Positions 1-8,893 of a stretch of 64,000 bases of DNA are shown in pieces. How positions within the stretch are numbered: position 1 is the first letter of the stretch; every line of letters begins with the position of its first letter. The stretch is from Pseudophaeobacter sp965641885. Its GTDB lineage: Bacteria; Pseudomonadota; Alphaproteobacteria; Rhodobacterales; Rhodobacteraceae. The DNA is taken from assembly GCA_965641885.1 (NCBI GenBank), contig OZ282574.1, positions 1,736,001 through 1,800,000 of the forward strand, given 5' to 3'. The translations under genes and the position numbers were made by a program. Below the pieces are notes generated by a model. The model was not told the origin of the DNA and ran no database searches. It saw nothing but the letters and a program-made list of their open reading frames with translations.

Positions 1-167
1 AAAGCGGAGGACCAAGTATGGCCATTAAGAGACCCAAGCCGGAAGAGATTGTCGTGAAGTTACGGCAGGTTGAAGTTCTGATGGGACAAGGCATGCCCCG
101 GATTGATGCGATCCGACAGATCAGCGTGACTGAACAAACCTATTACCGTTGGAAGAAGAATGGAGAC

Positions 168-202
168 ATTGAGAGCGCCATTGGTCCGAGCGACAATGGC
201 GA
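168..202 (+). repeat. 35-bp palindromic insert, copy a
   Basis: The 35 bases are an exact reverse complement of 767-801. Each contains an 8-bp perfect stem, CGCCATTG/CAATGGCG (176-183 with 194-201), around a 10-base loop. It interrupts orfA. The same pair occurs in the second copy of the IS at 20509-20543 and 19910-19944. Confidence 0.8.
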
Positions 203-342
203 CGGGCGGAATGGGCACGGAACAACTCAAGGAACTGAAGCGGCTACAGAAAGAGAACGAGCATCTGCGTCGCGCGGTTTCTGATCTGACATTAGATAAG
301 TTGATCCTGAAGGAAGCCGCATCGGGAGTGATGGCCGTCTGG

Positions 343-365
343 GAATTGATCTGGCGGATCAATTC
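343..365. repeat. Perfect 9-bp hairpin in IS3 orfA tail
   Basis: GAATTGATC and GATCAATTC flank the 5-base loop TGGCG. The hairpin lies where the orfA C-terminus should be. It is a different sequence from the 35-bp insert, and is also present in the other copy near 20346-20368. Confidence 0.7.
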
Positions 366-386
366 AGGACTGAACGGGCGGAGCCC

Positions 387-1278
387 CTGAGCCCCTCGCG
401 TAGGCGGGCCTGCATCGACCATGTTCGTAGTCAGTTCAAGGTTTCTGAACGACGGGTTTGTCGCGTTCTGGGCCAGCACCGATCCACACAACGCCGATTA
501 CCACGTGGACGCGCTGACGAAGAACGCTTGGTCGAGGATATGATCGAGCTGACGCGCCAGTTTGGTCGATATGGCTACCGTCGAGTCGCTGCTCTGTTGA
601 GAGACGCAGGCTGGCAAGTGAACGACAAACGCGTCGAACGGCTTTGGCGACGTGAGGGGCTTAAAGTGCCAATGAAACAATCAAAGAAAGGGCGGCTCTG
701 GCTGAATGACGGATCATGTGTCCGCCTACGTCCTGAGTATCGTAATCACGTCTGGTCGTATGACCCTCGCCATTGTCGCTCGGACCAATGGCGCTCTCAA
801 TGGCTCGATACACCACAGAACAGACGACGGCAGAGCCTTTAGGACGCTCAACATCTTGGATGAACACAGCCGGGAATGCCTGGCGATCCGGGTGAAGCGG
901 AAGTTGAATTCGACGGAAGTAATCGACGCTCTTACGGATCTATTCATCCTACGAGGCTTGCCTGCCTACATCAGGTCGGACAATGGCCCAGAGTTCATCG
1001 CTGAGGCCGTCAGGGACTGGATCAAGGCGGTTGGGGCAAGGACTGCCTACATCGAGCCCGGGTCACCCTGGGAGAACGGATATTGTGAGAGCTTCAACGG
1101 GCGGATGCGCGACGAGTTGCTGAACGGCGAAATCTTCTACTCGCTACGTGAAGCCCAAATCATCATTGAAAGATGGAGGAGCCATTACAACACCAAACGA
1201 CCCCATAGTGCATTGGGCTACCGCCCACCTGCGCCACAGGCCATCGTTCCGATGGACCAAAGGCCAATCATGCACTAA
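387..1278 (+). pseudogene. IS3 orfB (rve integrase), frameshifted
   Basis: The first part (from LSPSRRRACIDHV through RPEYRNHVWSYD) is in one frame. The integrase core (TLNILDEHSRECL, SDNGPEFIAEAV, ENGYCESFNGRMRDE, RPHSALGYRPP) continues in another frame after the inverted 35-bp insert at 767-801. The insert falls at the first catalytic aspartate block (WSYD), where the family normally reads WSYDF. The second Asp (SDNGPEF) and the Glu (CESFNG) are still present. Judged inactive. Confidence 0.75.
767..801 (-). repeat. 35-bp palindromic insert, copy b (inverted)
   Basis: Exact inverted copy of 168-202, inserted in the integrase gene at the first catalytic Asp. The two copies make the 634-bp internal part of the IS flanked by its own inverted repeats. 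Confidence 0.8.
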
Positions 1279-1297
1279 CTTTCAAGTTGGACCACTC

Positions 1298-1618
1298 AAG
1301 TGGGGCTGCTCAGATGGCTTTTCCGTTGAACCCGGGCATTTCGGGCACCAGATTGCTGACCGATTTCCTTACCATGTCCAGTTCTTTGGTAAGCCTTTCC
1401 CCGAAGTCTATGACCTGACCGAAGCGTCACTGCCGACTCTTTTACCAGAGCGCATTGCGATGTGCGGTGATACACTTCACACAGATATACTCGGCGCCGC
1501 AGCCCGTGGTTGGAAGACAGTGCTTGTCACCCAAGATGGCCTATTTGCCGGCTATGATACGCAGCCATTCTCAGAACAGTCGTGCCTTTTTGCCGATTGG
1601 CAACTCAGCCGAATTTGA
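1298..1618 (+). pseudogene. HAD superfamily (IIA-type) hydrolase, C-terminal remnant
   Basis: Reading in frame from the IS end, the translation contains FGKPFPEVYDL, then ERIAMCGDTLHTDILGAA and GWKTVLVTQDGLFAG. These match motif III/IV and the C-terminal core of HAD subfamily IIA sugar-phosphatase-like proteins (GD-T-D-I-GA signature). About 105 residues remain. The cap and the catalytic DxDG N-terminus are absent, replaced by the IS. No start codon of its own is evident, so this is a broken gene. Confidence 0.7.
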
Positions 1619-2063
1619 GCACCTCAGGAATGGAACATTTTGGCGGAAGTTCCAATCTGACTAGGCGATGACTATCTTCCTGTTCGGACGAGGTGTTTCA
1701 GTTTAGGGATTCCACGACGTTCACCTTTGAAAGTGACATCTCCAAAGTTCGCGCAGCCCAACAAGCGGCCATCCGCACAGCCATGGCGAAGGCTCGCTTT
1801 GTCCGGCACTGCCGTCGCTGGAAAACATTGCCATGAACGTCGGCTTTGTCAATTCATCCCTGAAGCGCCACAGCCGCTTCAAGCTGACAACGGTCATCAC
1901 AGCAACCACGCAGGTGCGCTGATGACCTAAAACTGAGTGCCGCACCGCCGCAAGTCTACTTCGAGCTCATTTGACCAAGAAGGACCAGCTCTTTAGGATG
2001 CATGGACGCCGCCCCAATTGGGTTTTGATCTAAAAACGGCGGTTCAAAGAAATAGGAATTAGA
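1619..2063. other. Intergenic, no gene recognised
   Basis: Short open frames on both strands here have no family resemblance and no convincing ribosome binding site. The last bases carry the weak AGGAATT ribosome-binding-like sequence of the following GFA gene. Confidence 0.5.
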
Positions 2064-2480
2064 ATGAGCCCCACAATTGTCTCGGGATCATGTAACTGTG
2101 GTCAATTGAGTTTTACCTCAAGCAAGCTCCCTGCAATGCAGGCGATTTGCCACTGCACAGATTGCCGTGCCGCTACTGGTGATTTATTCACAATAGCAGC
2201 CTTTTTCCGGAGTGATTCAATAACATTTTCGGGAGATACCGAGTCAAAAAAGTTTACTTCAGGATCAGGGGCTTCAACAACACGAGAAAGCTGTCCTGGA
2301 TGCAAGAGTGTAATGATTGATCGCTCAGATGGGGTGCCTCATCTAATAGGTGTGGTCACTCGCTATATTGCGCCGCCATTCCAAGCTGAACCGGTTTGTC
2401 ATATGTGGCTTCGCAGTAAAGCCTCTGATGTGACCATCAACGACGGTCTTACTCAACATCAAGAGCGGATACGATCATAG
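2064..2480 (+). CDS. GFA-family (CENP-V/GFA) zinc protein
   Basis: 138 residues with the cysteine layout of the glutathione-dependent formaldehyde-activating (GFA) fold: GSCNCGQLSF at the N-terminus (Cys10, Cys12), CHCTDCRAATG around residues 30-40, and CPGCKS near residue 77, which together bind structural and catalytic zinc. Family members may catalyse formation of S-hydroxymethylglutathione or bind other thiol adducts; most are uncharacterised, so substrate is unknown. Length fits a single-domain member. The ATG at 2064 follows a weak AGGAATT. It stands alone, with repeats downstream and IS debris upstream. Confidence 0.8.
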   Translation: MSPTIVSGSCNCGQLSFTSSKLPAMQAICHCTDCRAATGDLFTIAAFFRSDSITFSGDTESKKFTSGSGASTTRESCPGCKSVMIDRSDGVPHLIGVVTRYIAPPFQAEPVCHMWLRSKASDVTINDGLTQHQERIRS

Positions 2481-2529
2481 ATAAGTATGGGCTACGTCCA
2501 AGCTCAGTGTATTAATAAACGGCAACAAA

Positions 2530-2700
2530 GTCCGCAGTGCGCCCTCTGGCGAACAAAAATGCTTCACAATGTGTCGAACGACTGCTTCTGCGAAGCTGCA
2601 ACGCAGCGCTTGGACGTCTGGTCAACGGCAGGTGTGGGCCGTTCGTGTTGATCGATACGAGGGGCGGAAAGTGTGCATTCGCTGCGTCTGCGAAATCGAC
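2530..2700 (+). repeat. Dispersed intergenic repeat, family B
   Basis: The stretch from GTCCGCAGTGC through ACGCAGCGCTTGGACGTCTGG to GGGCCGTTCGTGTTGATCGA is a near match, inverted, to 49950-50125. Part of it (GGGCCGTTCGTG, ACGAGGGGCGGA) recurs at 32855-32915. It lies between two genes and its open frames show no protein resemblance. Confidence 0.65.
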
Positions 2701-2862
2701 ACTTGAACATCAAGGAACCGGCCCTTCGCGCAAGCGGTCCTTCAAGCCGCAAAAGGTCCGAAGCAGCTGCTGCCATGGAAGTACATAGGCTGAGGCATCG
2801 CTTGCAGCAGACAGCGGCGCCGGGCGTATCGGACACGCTGGTCAAGAACCATCATACCCGCC

Positions 2863-4710
2863 CTATGCTGCCAAGCTGATCACTTTGATCTGGCCATCTT
2901 CAAAAAGGCCTTTGGAAATAAGCTCTGCACGTGCCTCCTCCGGGCTTGGTGTGAAGAGGAGAATTCGAAGGTTTAGCTCTGCACGTGAAAAACACACGTA
3001 GGCCAGCTTTCTACCGCGCTCAAATTGACCTTCGGTGGGTTCCCCGGTCGTTTCTGGGGTTAGCAACTTGTTGAAATTGTACAGGCTCCAACGAGCTTCC
3101 ACATCGTCGAACACCACGACCACATTGGGGTATTCTTCACCCTTCACGCCGTGTTGGGTGCTGAGCGGAGTGTTCTCTGAAATAAAGTCGAAGTACGGGG
3201 AAAGCTCTTCTGTACTCATTACAAAAAACGCGTCCGCGAGCCAGTCGCCCTTCTCTTGAGCATGAAGCTCTTTGTCGAATTCTTCTGGCCGCGGTGCTCG
3301 GTTGAGGTGCTCCATCAAACGATCAGGCAATCGCGCCAGCCCCAACTCTTGCGTCAAGAGCAGCACCTCTTTGACGGTACTAGTCGCGCAAGCAGCTTGG
3401 AGCCGCTCAATCGAACTTCGCGACAGTTCAATCATTTCGCCAAGGCTGCGGTTACTATTTGGGCCCTCGGAAGCGAAATTCGGGCTTTTTGCGCGAAGCA
3501 AGTCTATGACTCGGCGTTGATCACCTTCCTGCTGAGCTCGAATAAGTGGAAAAATCACATTAACAAACGGACGCATCAGAAGGTGATCCCCGGCCTTGAA
3601 ATCGTCCTCCGCTCTTGAAGAGGCAAAGTCGCCAATGAAGAGCGAGTTGAGTTGTTCGAAACCCAATCGGCGGGCAATCATTTGGCGCACAAGGAAAAGT
3701 AATGTGACGTCCTCACGTTCCGTCCAGCCCCACGTCTCCATAGCCTGATCCATTTTTTCCAAGGCACGGTCGCATTGCTCGCTTGTATAGGTTTTTCTCG
3801 ACCCTTCGGGAGCCTCAGCCTCGACCAGAACCAGTTCGACACTTCCCTCCAGATCGGCAGCATTCCCAGATGGAACCTGTTCAACGTCGGTTCGAAAGGC
3901 GTTGAGGAGATCGACTACTTGCGGGCAACAACGAAAATTCTCAGTCTTTGTGATGGTTATGCCTTCTTCCGGTGGTGAAAAATTCCCGGCCCGACCATCA
4001 TAGATCTGTTGCCAAGGATCACCGAAATATCCGACCATCGGTAGCCCCACGCCCTTACCTAGTTCGTTCAATCCCTCCACGATGGGAACAAAGGTATCTT
4101 GGGCTTCGTCTACAAAAATGAATGGGTAGCGAGAGCCAAGAATCCGTCGAAAAACACTTTTTTCCTTGAGGAGGTATCCAGCCACGGAGATTACGTCGTC
4201 GTGACCCAACAAGCCTTCGCTGAAATTACTGAAGTTGGAATCGTCATAGGTCCATGTCCGCACTTCAGCTAAAGACTCAAGCTCTTCCTTTAGTTTTTCG
4301 GTTTTCTGGCGGGCAGCAATCGCAGTTTTAGATTTTCCGCCATTGTCCTTTTCTCGAGTTGCCTCAATCTGTTTGGGAATGACAAACTGAATTACGGCTT
4401 CATGGATATCAAAATCAAAACTACCCATCTCCCCCCAAAGGAAGCTGTGGAGAGTGGAGACTTCGAACAAGTCGTCAAATCCTAGCCGTTCACTTATGAC
4501 CGCAACAGCTCGTTTGGTGTATGTGATACACGCCACATGCCTTCCTTGTCTGAGCAGCGACGGGCCAAATGTCTTCCGGACGTGATTCAACGCCGAAGTA
4601 AGTGAAGTCGTTTTTCCGGCCCCCGCACCAGCAATCATTGCAAAGCTTCTGCCTTCCTCAAGGCATTGGGATACTTGTTGGTCAGCTTGGGTTGGGATGA
4701 GATTAGACAT
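2863..4710 (-). CDS. UvrD/PcrA-like superfamily 1 DNA helicase
   Basis: 615 residues. Motifs in order: a Q-like N-terminus (IPTQADQQ), Walker A GAGAGKTT at residues 28-35, motif Ia-like CITYTKRAV, motif II FVDEAQD (about residue 200), motif III GDPWQQIYDG, motif IV-like ENFRCC, and near the C-terminus HGVKGEEYPNVVVV and YVCFSRAELNLRI, which are SF1A motifs V and VI. It should translocate on single-stranded DNA using ATP. At 615 residues it is shorter than UvrD (about 720) and resembles the helicases found in accessory or defence loci (GajB-type, for example). No nuclease partner is beside it: upstream lies an IS after ~110 bp. The start is the ATG that opens the conserved N-terminus. Confidence 0.85.
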   Translation of the reverse strand: MSNLIPTQADQQVSQCLEEGRSFAMIAGAGAGKTTSLTSALNHVRKTFGPSLLRQGRHVACITYTKRAVAVISERLGFDDLFEVSTLHSFLWGEMGSFDFDIHEAVIQFVIPKQIEATREKDNGGKSKTAIAARQKTEKLKEELESLAEVRTWTYDDSNFSNFSEGLLGHDDVISVAGYLLKEKSVFRRILGSRYPFIFVDEAQDTFVPIVEGLNELGKGVGLPMVGYFGDPWQQIYDGRAGNFSPPEEGITITKTENFRCCPQVVDLLNAFRTDVEQVPSGNAADLEGSVELVLVEAEAPEGSRKTYTSEQCDRALEKMDQAMETWGWTEREDVTLLFLVRQMIARRLGFEQLNSLFIGDFASSRAEDDFKAGDHLLMRPFVNVIFPLIRAQQEGDQRRVIDLLRAKSPNFASEGPNSNRSLGEMIELSRSSIERLQAACATSTVKEVLLLTQELGLARLPDRLMEHLNRAPRPEEFDKELHAQEKGDWLADAFFVMSTEELSPYFDFISENTPLSTQHGVKGEEYPNVVVVFDDVEARWSLYNFNKLLTPETTGEPTEGQFERGRKLAYVCFSRAELNLRILLFTPSPEEARAELISKGLFEDGQIKVISLAA

Positions 4711-4896
4711 AACTATTCAATCTGATGATTATTGGTGACTTGATAAGGTCGTTTTCAACCAAGTAAGGCCTTCGGAAATGTAGCTCGGCACCTGCCATTC
4801 ATGGTCACAGGCGAGGACGCTCTGTGCGTCGGCAGAGTTTTTGGGTCCAAAGGGGGCCTAAACTAAGAGAGCGTTTGGCTCATCTGGTTGGTTTGA

Positions 4897-5877
4897 TTAT
4901 GCGGCGCGTTGCCTGTGATGCAAGCGGCGCGCTTCGAGCGTCTTTCGTTTGATCCTTTCTCGCTGTTGTAGAATAGCTTTGTCCCGTCCGAAGTAGACGT
5001 CGGCAGGTGTGACGTTGTTCAGGCTCTCGTGGTAGCGCTGGTGATTATAGTGGTCTACGAAGGCTTCGATCTGAGCTTCGAGATCGCCGGGTAAGAAGTA
5101 GTTTTCCAGCAGGATGCGGTTCTTCAATGTTTGATGCCATCGCTCGATCTTGCCCTGTGTCTGGGGATGATATGGCGCTCCGCGTGAGTGCTTCATGCCT
5201 TTGTCCTGCAACCAATCAGCCAGATCGCCCGAGACGTAACTTGAACCGTTATCGCTGAGCAGGCGTGGCTTGTGGATGACGTGAACCTGGTCACAATCTG
5301 ATGCCTGCAATGCCAAGTCCAGCGTGTCAGTCACGTCTGCAGCTCTCATGTTTGTGCAGAGTTTCCACGAGATGATGTAGCGGCTGTAATCGTCGAGTAT
5401 GGTGCTGAGGTAGAACCACCCCCAGCCCAAAACCTTGAGGTAGGTAAAGTCGGTCTGCCAAAGCTGATTGATGGCAGTGGTTTTGTCTTTGAACTCGCTT
5501 GCCGCCTTGATCACGATGAAGGCCGGGCTGGTGATCAGGTCATGGGCTTTGAGTATCCGATATATTGAAGCCTCTGATACAAAATAGCTTTCCTGATCGG
5601 TGAAAGAAACCGCCAGCTCCCTTGGTGACAGTTCCGTTTCCTGTAACGCCAGTTTGACAACCTTGCGCCGCACCTCGTCAGGGATACGGTTCCAGACATG
5701 CTTTGGCTTGGGAGATTGATCCTGTAGGCCAGCCTCGCCACGTTGCAAATAACGATCATACCAACGGTAGAATGTGGTGCGGGGAATGCCGAGTTTGGCC
5801 AGTGTCAGGCGTGCTGACAGATGTGATCCTTCGACCAACCGAATGATTTCAAGCTTCTCAGATGCAGGATATCTCAT
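4897..5877 (-). CDS. IS3 transposase orfB (rve integrase)
   Basis: 326 residues. N-terminal HTH segments (LARLTLAKLGIPRTTFYRWY) precede an integrase core with the DDE triad: WQTDFTYLKV, LSDNGSSYVSG and QGKIERWHQTLKNR, ending in NHQRYHESLNN. The gene overlaps orfA by 4 bases (ATGA), so translational coupling or frameshifting can make the fusion transposase. All catalytic residues are present, so it should be functional. Confidence 0.9.
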   Translation of the reverse strand: MRYPASEKLEIIRLVEGSHLSARLTLAKLGIPRTTFYRWYDRYLQRGEAGLQDQSPKPKHVWNRIPDEVRRKVVKLALQETELSPRELAVSFTDQESYFVSEASIYRILKAHDLITSPAFIVIKAASEFKDKTTAINQLWQTDFTYLKVLGWGWFYLSTILDDYSRYIISWKLCTNMRAADVTDTLDLALQASDCDQVHVIHKPRLLSDNGSSYVSGDLADWLQDKGMKHSRGAPYHPQTQGKIERWHQTLKNRILLENYFLPGDLEAQIEAFVDHYNHQRYHESLNNVTPADVYFGRDKAILQQRERIKRKTLEARRLHHRQRAA

Positions 5878-6248
5878 TCGTGGTCGCCCCCACCGTCGAA
5901 CATGCTTTTTTTGAGCAAGCGAAGTTCGAGCGTTTGTTCCGCCACTACTTCCTTCAGATCACGGGCTTCGCGGCGCAGATCTTTGACCTCGTCAGTTGTA
6001 GCAGCACGGGCAGTATCGCCCGCCAACCGCTTTTTCCCGGCTTCCATGAAGTCCTTCGACCATTTGTAGTAAACGCCCTGGGAAATCCCCTCTCTGCGAC
6101 ACAGTTCAGAAATGCTGTCCTCGCCACGCAGACCGTCCAGAACGATCCTGATCTTTTCTTCGGATGAATAGTGCTTGCGCGTGGCCCGCTTGATGTCTTT
6201 GACGATCTTCTCGCCAGGGCTTTTGCGTGATCCTGTTGTCGTTCTCAT
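5874..6248 (-). CDS. IS3 transposase orfA (HTH_Tnp_1)
   Basis: About 124 residues from the ATG preceded by GAGGAG (start MRTTTGSRKSPGEK). It contains a helix-turn-helix (SSEEKIRIVLDGLRGEDSIS, EGISQGVYYKWSKDF) and a leucine-zipper-like tail (EVKDLRREARDLKEVVAEQT). It binds the IS ends and partners orfB. A longer upstream reading exists, but the Shine-Dalgarno supports this start. Confidence 0.85.
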   Translation of the reverse strand: MRTTTGSRKSPGEKIVKDIKRATRKHYSSEEKIRIVLDGLRGEDSISELCRREGISQGVYYKWSKDFMEAGKKRLAGDTARAATTDEVKDLRREARDLKEVVAEQTLELRLLKKSMFDGGGDHE

Positions 6249-6603
6249 CGTCCACTCCTCAGTGGTTACGATGAGCCAAGAACTCTCTCTTATCAAATAC
6301 GGCTATTTGGACCCATAAGCGCTGACGTCAGACACGGTTACGTCCAAACCCGAGAAGTTCGAGTCTCCTCAGCCTCAATTGCAGCCGTTCATGGAAGTGC
6401 CCTGGGAGTTGGCCACAGCAATTTGTCCCATGAAATTGAGTGCTCCGTTCTTGCAGGTACCATCGTTGATGGTAGTGGGGCACACGACGCTCTGGTTTTC
6501 TAGCTTTTTTGATGCAACTATATGAAAGACATTGGGTCGATATCTCCATAAATCGCCTTGGGCATTGATGCTGGGCGGCGACCGCCAAATTTGGAGCCCT
6601 TGA

Positions 6604-8370
6604 ATGGTTGCTAATTTTGTATCTGTTTTGCGCATTGCTCGGCAAAACTGGGCGCGGCTTTTTCTCGCCGCGATGTTGGGTACTCTGATTGTCGTAGTTG
6701 TAGCATCTCTTCAAATGTATATCGTCTATGGGAGTTATGCTGCGCACTTTTATATCGTCCCCAGTTTTGTTGGTTTCACCACAGGTTTCATAATAGGACT
6801 TTCAACTCTCATTACACGTGACCGAGAGGGAAAACTGAAGGAAAGTGAGGTGAATTACGCACGCGCACTAAAAGCGGCAAATGCGGGTACCTTTGGCTTG
6901 GAAATTGGAACGGACAATGTCCACTTGTCCAGCGAAATCTATGAAATATTTGACATTCAGCGCTGCGTCGAAATATCTCTAATAACAGTATTGAAAAGGA
7001 TTCACCCTGATGATCGCGAGAATTTCAGACAACTCGCGAGAGGTCAGATTAAGAATTGGAGAAGCTTGCCCAATGAGTTGAGAATTTTTGACGCCAACGG
7101 TTCTACACGTCATCTTCTTATCTTTGGAGAGATCCAATTCGGGGAAGACGGATGCCCGATTTTTTTTAGGGGACTGGTGCAGGATAATACCGACCGCGTC
7201 TTTCTTGAAGAACAAGTCAGAAATTCCCACAAAATGGAAGGAATTGGAAAGCTAACGGGAGGCGTGGCGCATGACTTCAATAATTTGCTAGCTGTTGTTT
7301 TGGGGAACTTGGAGCTGCTAGAAGACGAAGTGTCAGTTCCTGAGCAACGAGAATTGATCAAGAATAGCATAAACGCGACCTTACATGGTGCAGAACTGAC
7401 CCGCAATATGCTTAGCTTTGCGCGACGAGCTCCGCTGGAACCTACAACTGTCGACCTTAACCAACTCGTCTTGAACATGAAGAACTGGATAGGCCGGACA
7501 CTACCGGCTACAATTAATGTGGAAACATCACTTCTCGCCGGTTTGTGGTCTACCAAAATTGATGCTAGTTCCGCAGAAAGTGGGCTACTCAATCTGATTT
7601 TGAATGCCCAATATGCAATGCCTCAGGGCGGAAATCTAACAATTGAAACATCAAACATACGGATAGACGAAGACTACTTAGTGCTGCCCGGTGAAGAGCT
7701 AGCTCCAGGTCGCTATGTCCTTTTAACTGTTAGCGATACAGGCGTTGGCATCCCGCCTGGAAACCTGACGAAAATTTTCGAACCGTTCTATACCACTAAA
7801 CCAGTCGGCGAAGGGTCAGGGTTAGGGCTTTCCATGCTTCAAGGCTTCATGAGGCAATCTGCAGGCGCTTTGCGGGTCTACTCTGAGCCAGGTGTCGGAA
7901 CTACGTTCAAACTCATTTTCCCAGCCACAGAAAGTGTCCAAAGCCATCGGCAAGCGGCTCCGAAGTTGGACTTCGCAAACAATGACGAGAATAGTCCGAC
8001 AATTTTGTTGGTTGAAGACAACATCGATGTTTTAGTCGCCGTTCGCGCAACGCTTGTGAAATTTGGGTATCGCACTCTTGACGCAACATCGGGCGACGAG
8101 GCGCTGAAGATATTTGAGCAGCGGCCTGATATAGAATTGCTATTGACTGATATAGTAATGCCTGGAGAATTGCAGGGGACAACACTTGCGAAGAAATTAC
8201 GTGGTCTGCGACACGACCTGCCCGTCGTGTTCATGTCTGGGTATGCAAGCGAAGCCACAGTCCACGGAAATGGACTTCGCCCCCAAGATATTAGACTAAT
8301 GAAACCGGTGCAACGCGGAGAACTGTTGAGAGCTGTTAAAAAGGCTCTTGTGCGAAGAGCCTTGAACTAA
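6604..8370 (+). CDS. Hybrid histidine kinase (TM-PAS-HisKA-HATPase-REC)
   Basis: 588 residues. Two membrane helices (about 18-40 and 48-70) are followed by a PAS-like sensor (about 85-205), an H-box GGVAHDFNNLLAVVLGN with phospho-acceptor His223, an N-box LNLILNAQYAMPQGG, G-boxes DTGVGIP and GEGSGLGLSM, and a C-terminal receiver TILLVEDN...LLTDIVMPG with Asp516. H-box and ATPase type resemble the HWE-free PAS/hybrid kinases often ending in a receiver that act by phosphorelay. No separate output regulator lies nearby, so the downstream partner is unknown. The ATG at 6604 follows GGAG. Its last codons carry a perfect 9-bp hairpin (8341-8363) that could stabilise the 3' end. It sits alone between two inverted copies of one IS, as cargo of a composite-transposon-like unit. 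Confidence 0.9.
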   Translation: MVANFVSVLRIARQNWARLFLAAMLGTLIVVVVASLQMYIVYGSYAAHFYIVPSFVGFTTGFIIGLSTLITRDREGKLKESEVNYARALKAANAGTFGLEIGTDNVHLSSEIYEIFDIQRCVEISLITVLKRIHPDDRENFRQLARGQIKNWRSLPNELRIFDANGSTRHLLIFGEIQFGEDGCPIFFRGLVQDNTDRVFLEEQVRNSHKMEGIGKLTGGVAHDFNNLLAVVLGNLELLEDEVSVPEQRELIKNSINATLHGAELTRNMLSFARRAPLEPTTVDLNQLVLNMKNWIGRTLPATINVETSLLAGLWSTKIDASSAESGLLNLILNAQYAMPQGGNLTIETSNIRIDEDYLVLPGEELAPGRYVLLTVSDTGVGIPPGNLTKIFEPFYTTKPVGEGSGLGLSMLQGFMRQSAGALRVYSEPGVGTTFKLIFPATESVQSHRQAAPKLDFANNDENSPTILLVEDNIDVLVAVRATLVKFGYRTLDATSGDEALKIFEQRPDIELLLTDIVMPGELQGTTLAKKLRGLRHDLPVVFMSGYASEATVHGNGLRPQDIRLMKPVQRGELLRAVKKALVRRALN

Positions 8371-8518
8371 TCTAATCACTGGGATCAACGGCTCATATTA
8401 AACTCTACGAAGATCGGAAATGAAGTCTGAATTGTCTGACGTCAGCGCTTATGGGTCCAAATAGCCGTATTTGATAAGAGAGAGTTCTTGGCTCATCGTA
8501 ACCACTGAGGAGTGGACG

Positions 8519-8893
8519 ATGAGAACGACAACAGGATCACGCAAAAGCCCTGGCGAGAAGATCGTCAAAGACATCAAGCGGGCCACGCGCAAGCACTATT
8601 CATCCGAAGAAAAGATCAGGATCGTTCTGGACGGTCTGCGTGGCGAGGACAGCATTTCTGAACTGTGTCGCAGAGAGGGGATTTCCCAGGGCGTTTACTA
8701 CAAATGGTCGAAGGACTTCATGGAAGCCGGGAAAAAGCGGTTGGCGGGCGATACTGCCCGTGCTGCTACAACTGACGAGGTCAAAGATCTGCGCCGCGAA
8801 GCCCGTGATCTGAAGGAAGTAGTGGCGGAACAAACGCTCGAACTTCGCTTGCTCAAAAAAAGCATGTTCGACGGTGGGGGCGACCACGAATGA
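8519..8893 (+). CDS. IS3 transposase orfA (HTH_Tnp_1)
   Basis: Identical in translation to the orfA of the inverted copy at 5874-6248. The ATG at 8519 lies 5 bases after GAGGAG. HTH (REGISQGVYYKWSKDF) and C-terminal coiled segment are complete. Confidence 0.85.
   Translation: MRTTTGSRKSPGEKIVKDIKRATRKHYSSEEKIRIVLDGLRGEDSISELCRREGISQGVYYKWSKDFMEAGKKRLAGDTARAATTDEVKDLRREARDLKEVVAEQTLELRLLKKSMFDGGGDHE

Larger units (their letters stand above)
18..377 (+). pseudogene. IS3 orfA, frameshifted by a 35-bp palindromic insert
   Basis: The first 47 residues form a typical HTH_Tnp_1 domain (KPEEIVVKLRQVEVLMGQG, then QTYYRWKK). Just after YYRWKK the frame is broken by the palindromic segment at 168-202. 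The rest of orfA (GMGTEQLKELKRLQKENEH, LTLDKLILKEAA) continues in another frame from about 208. A second hairpin at 343-365 replaces the expected C-terminus. What the intact protein looked like is inferred from family knowledge. The product would be DNA-binding part of the transposase only. Confidence 0.75.
1..1297 (+). mobile_element. IS3-family element, left end cut by window, inactivated
   Basis: An orfA/orfB pair of IS3 type is read rightwards. The right terminal repeat ends at about 1297 (rc TGAGTGGTCCAACTTG). The left terminus lies just outside the window; the inverted second copy at 19695-20736 shows it as TGAAGTGGTCCGCCCC. Both reading frames are broken by small palindromic insertions, so the copy should not make an active transposase. 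It replaces the 5' part of a HAD hydrolase gene whose 3' part follows directly. Confidence 0.85.
4823..6334 (-). mobile_element. IS3-family element, 1512 bp, copy 1 (inverted)
   Basis: The ends are imperfect inverted repeats: TGTGCGTCGGCAGAGTTTTT plus GGGTCCAAA at the left, and the complement of TGTCTGACGTCAGCGCTTAT plus GGGTCCAAA at the right. orfA and orfB are intact. It appears identical to 8433-9944 in opposite orientation, and each base maps by p to 14767-p. No matching 3-5 bp target duplication is visible at its borders. Confidence 0.9.

Noticed and set aside
6375..6635. An 86-codon minus-strand frame in front of the histidine kinase (ends QGTSMNGCN)
   Set aside because: It overlaps the kinase start, has no convincing ribosome binding site and resembles no family; kept only as intergenic sequence.
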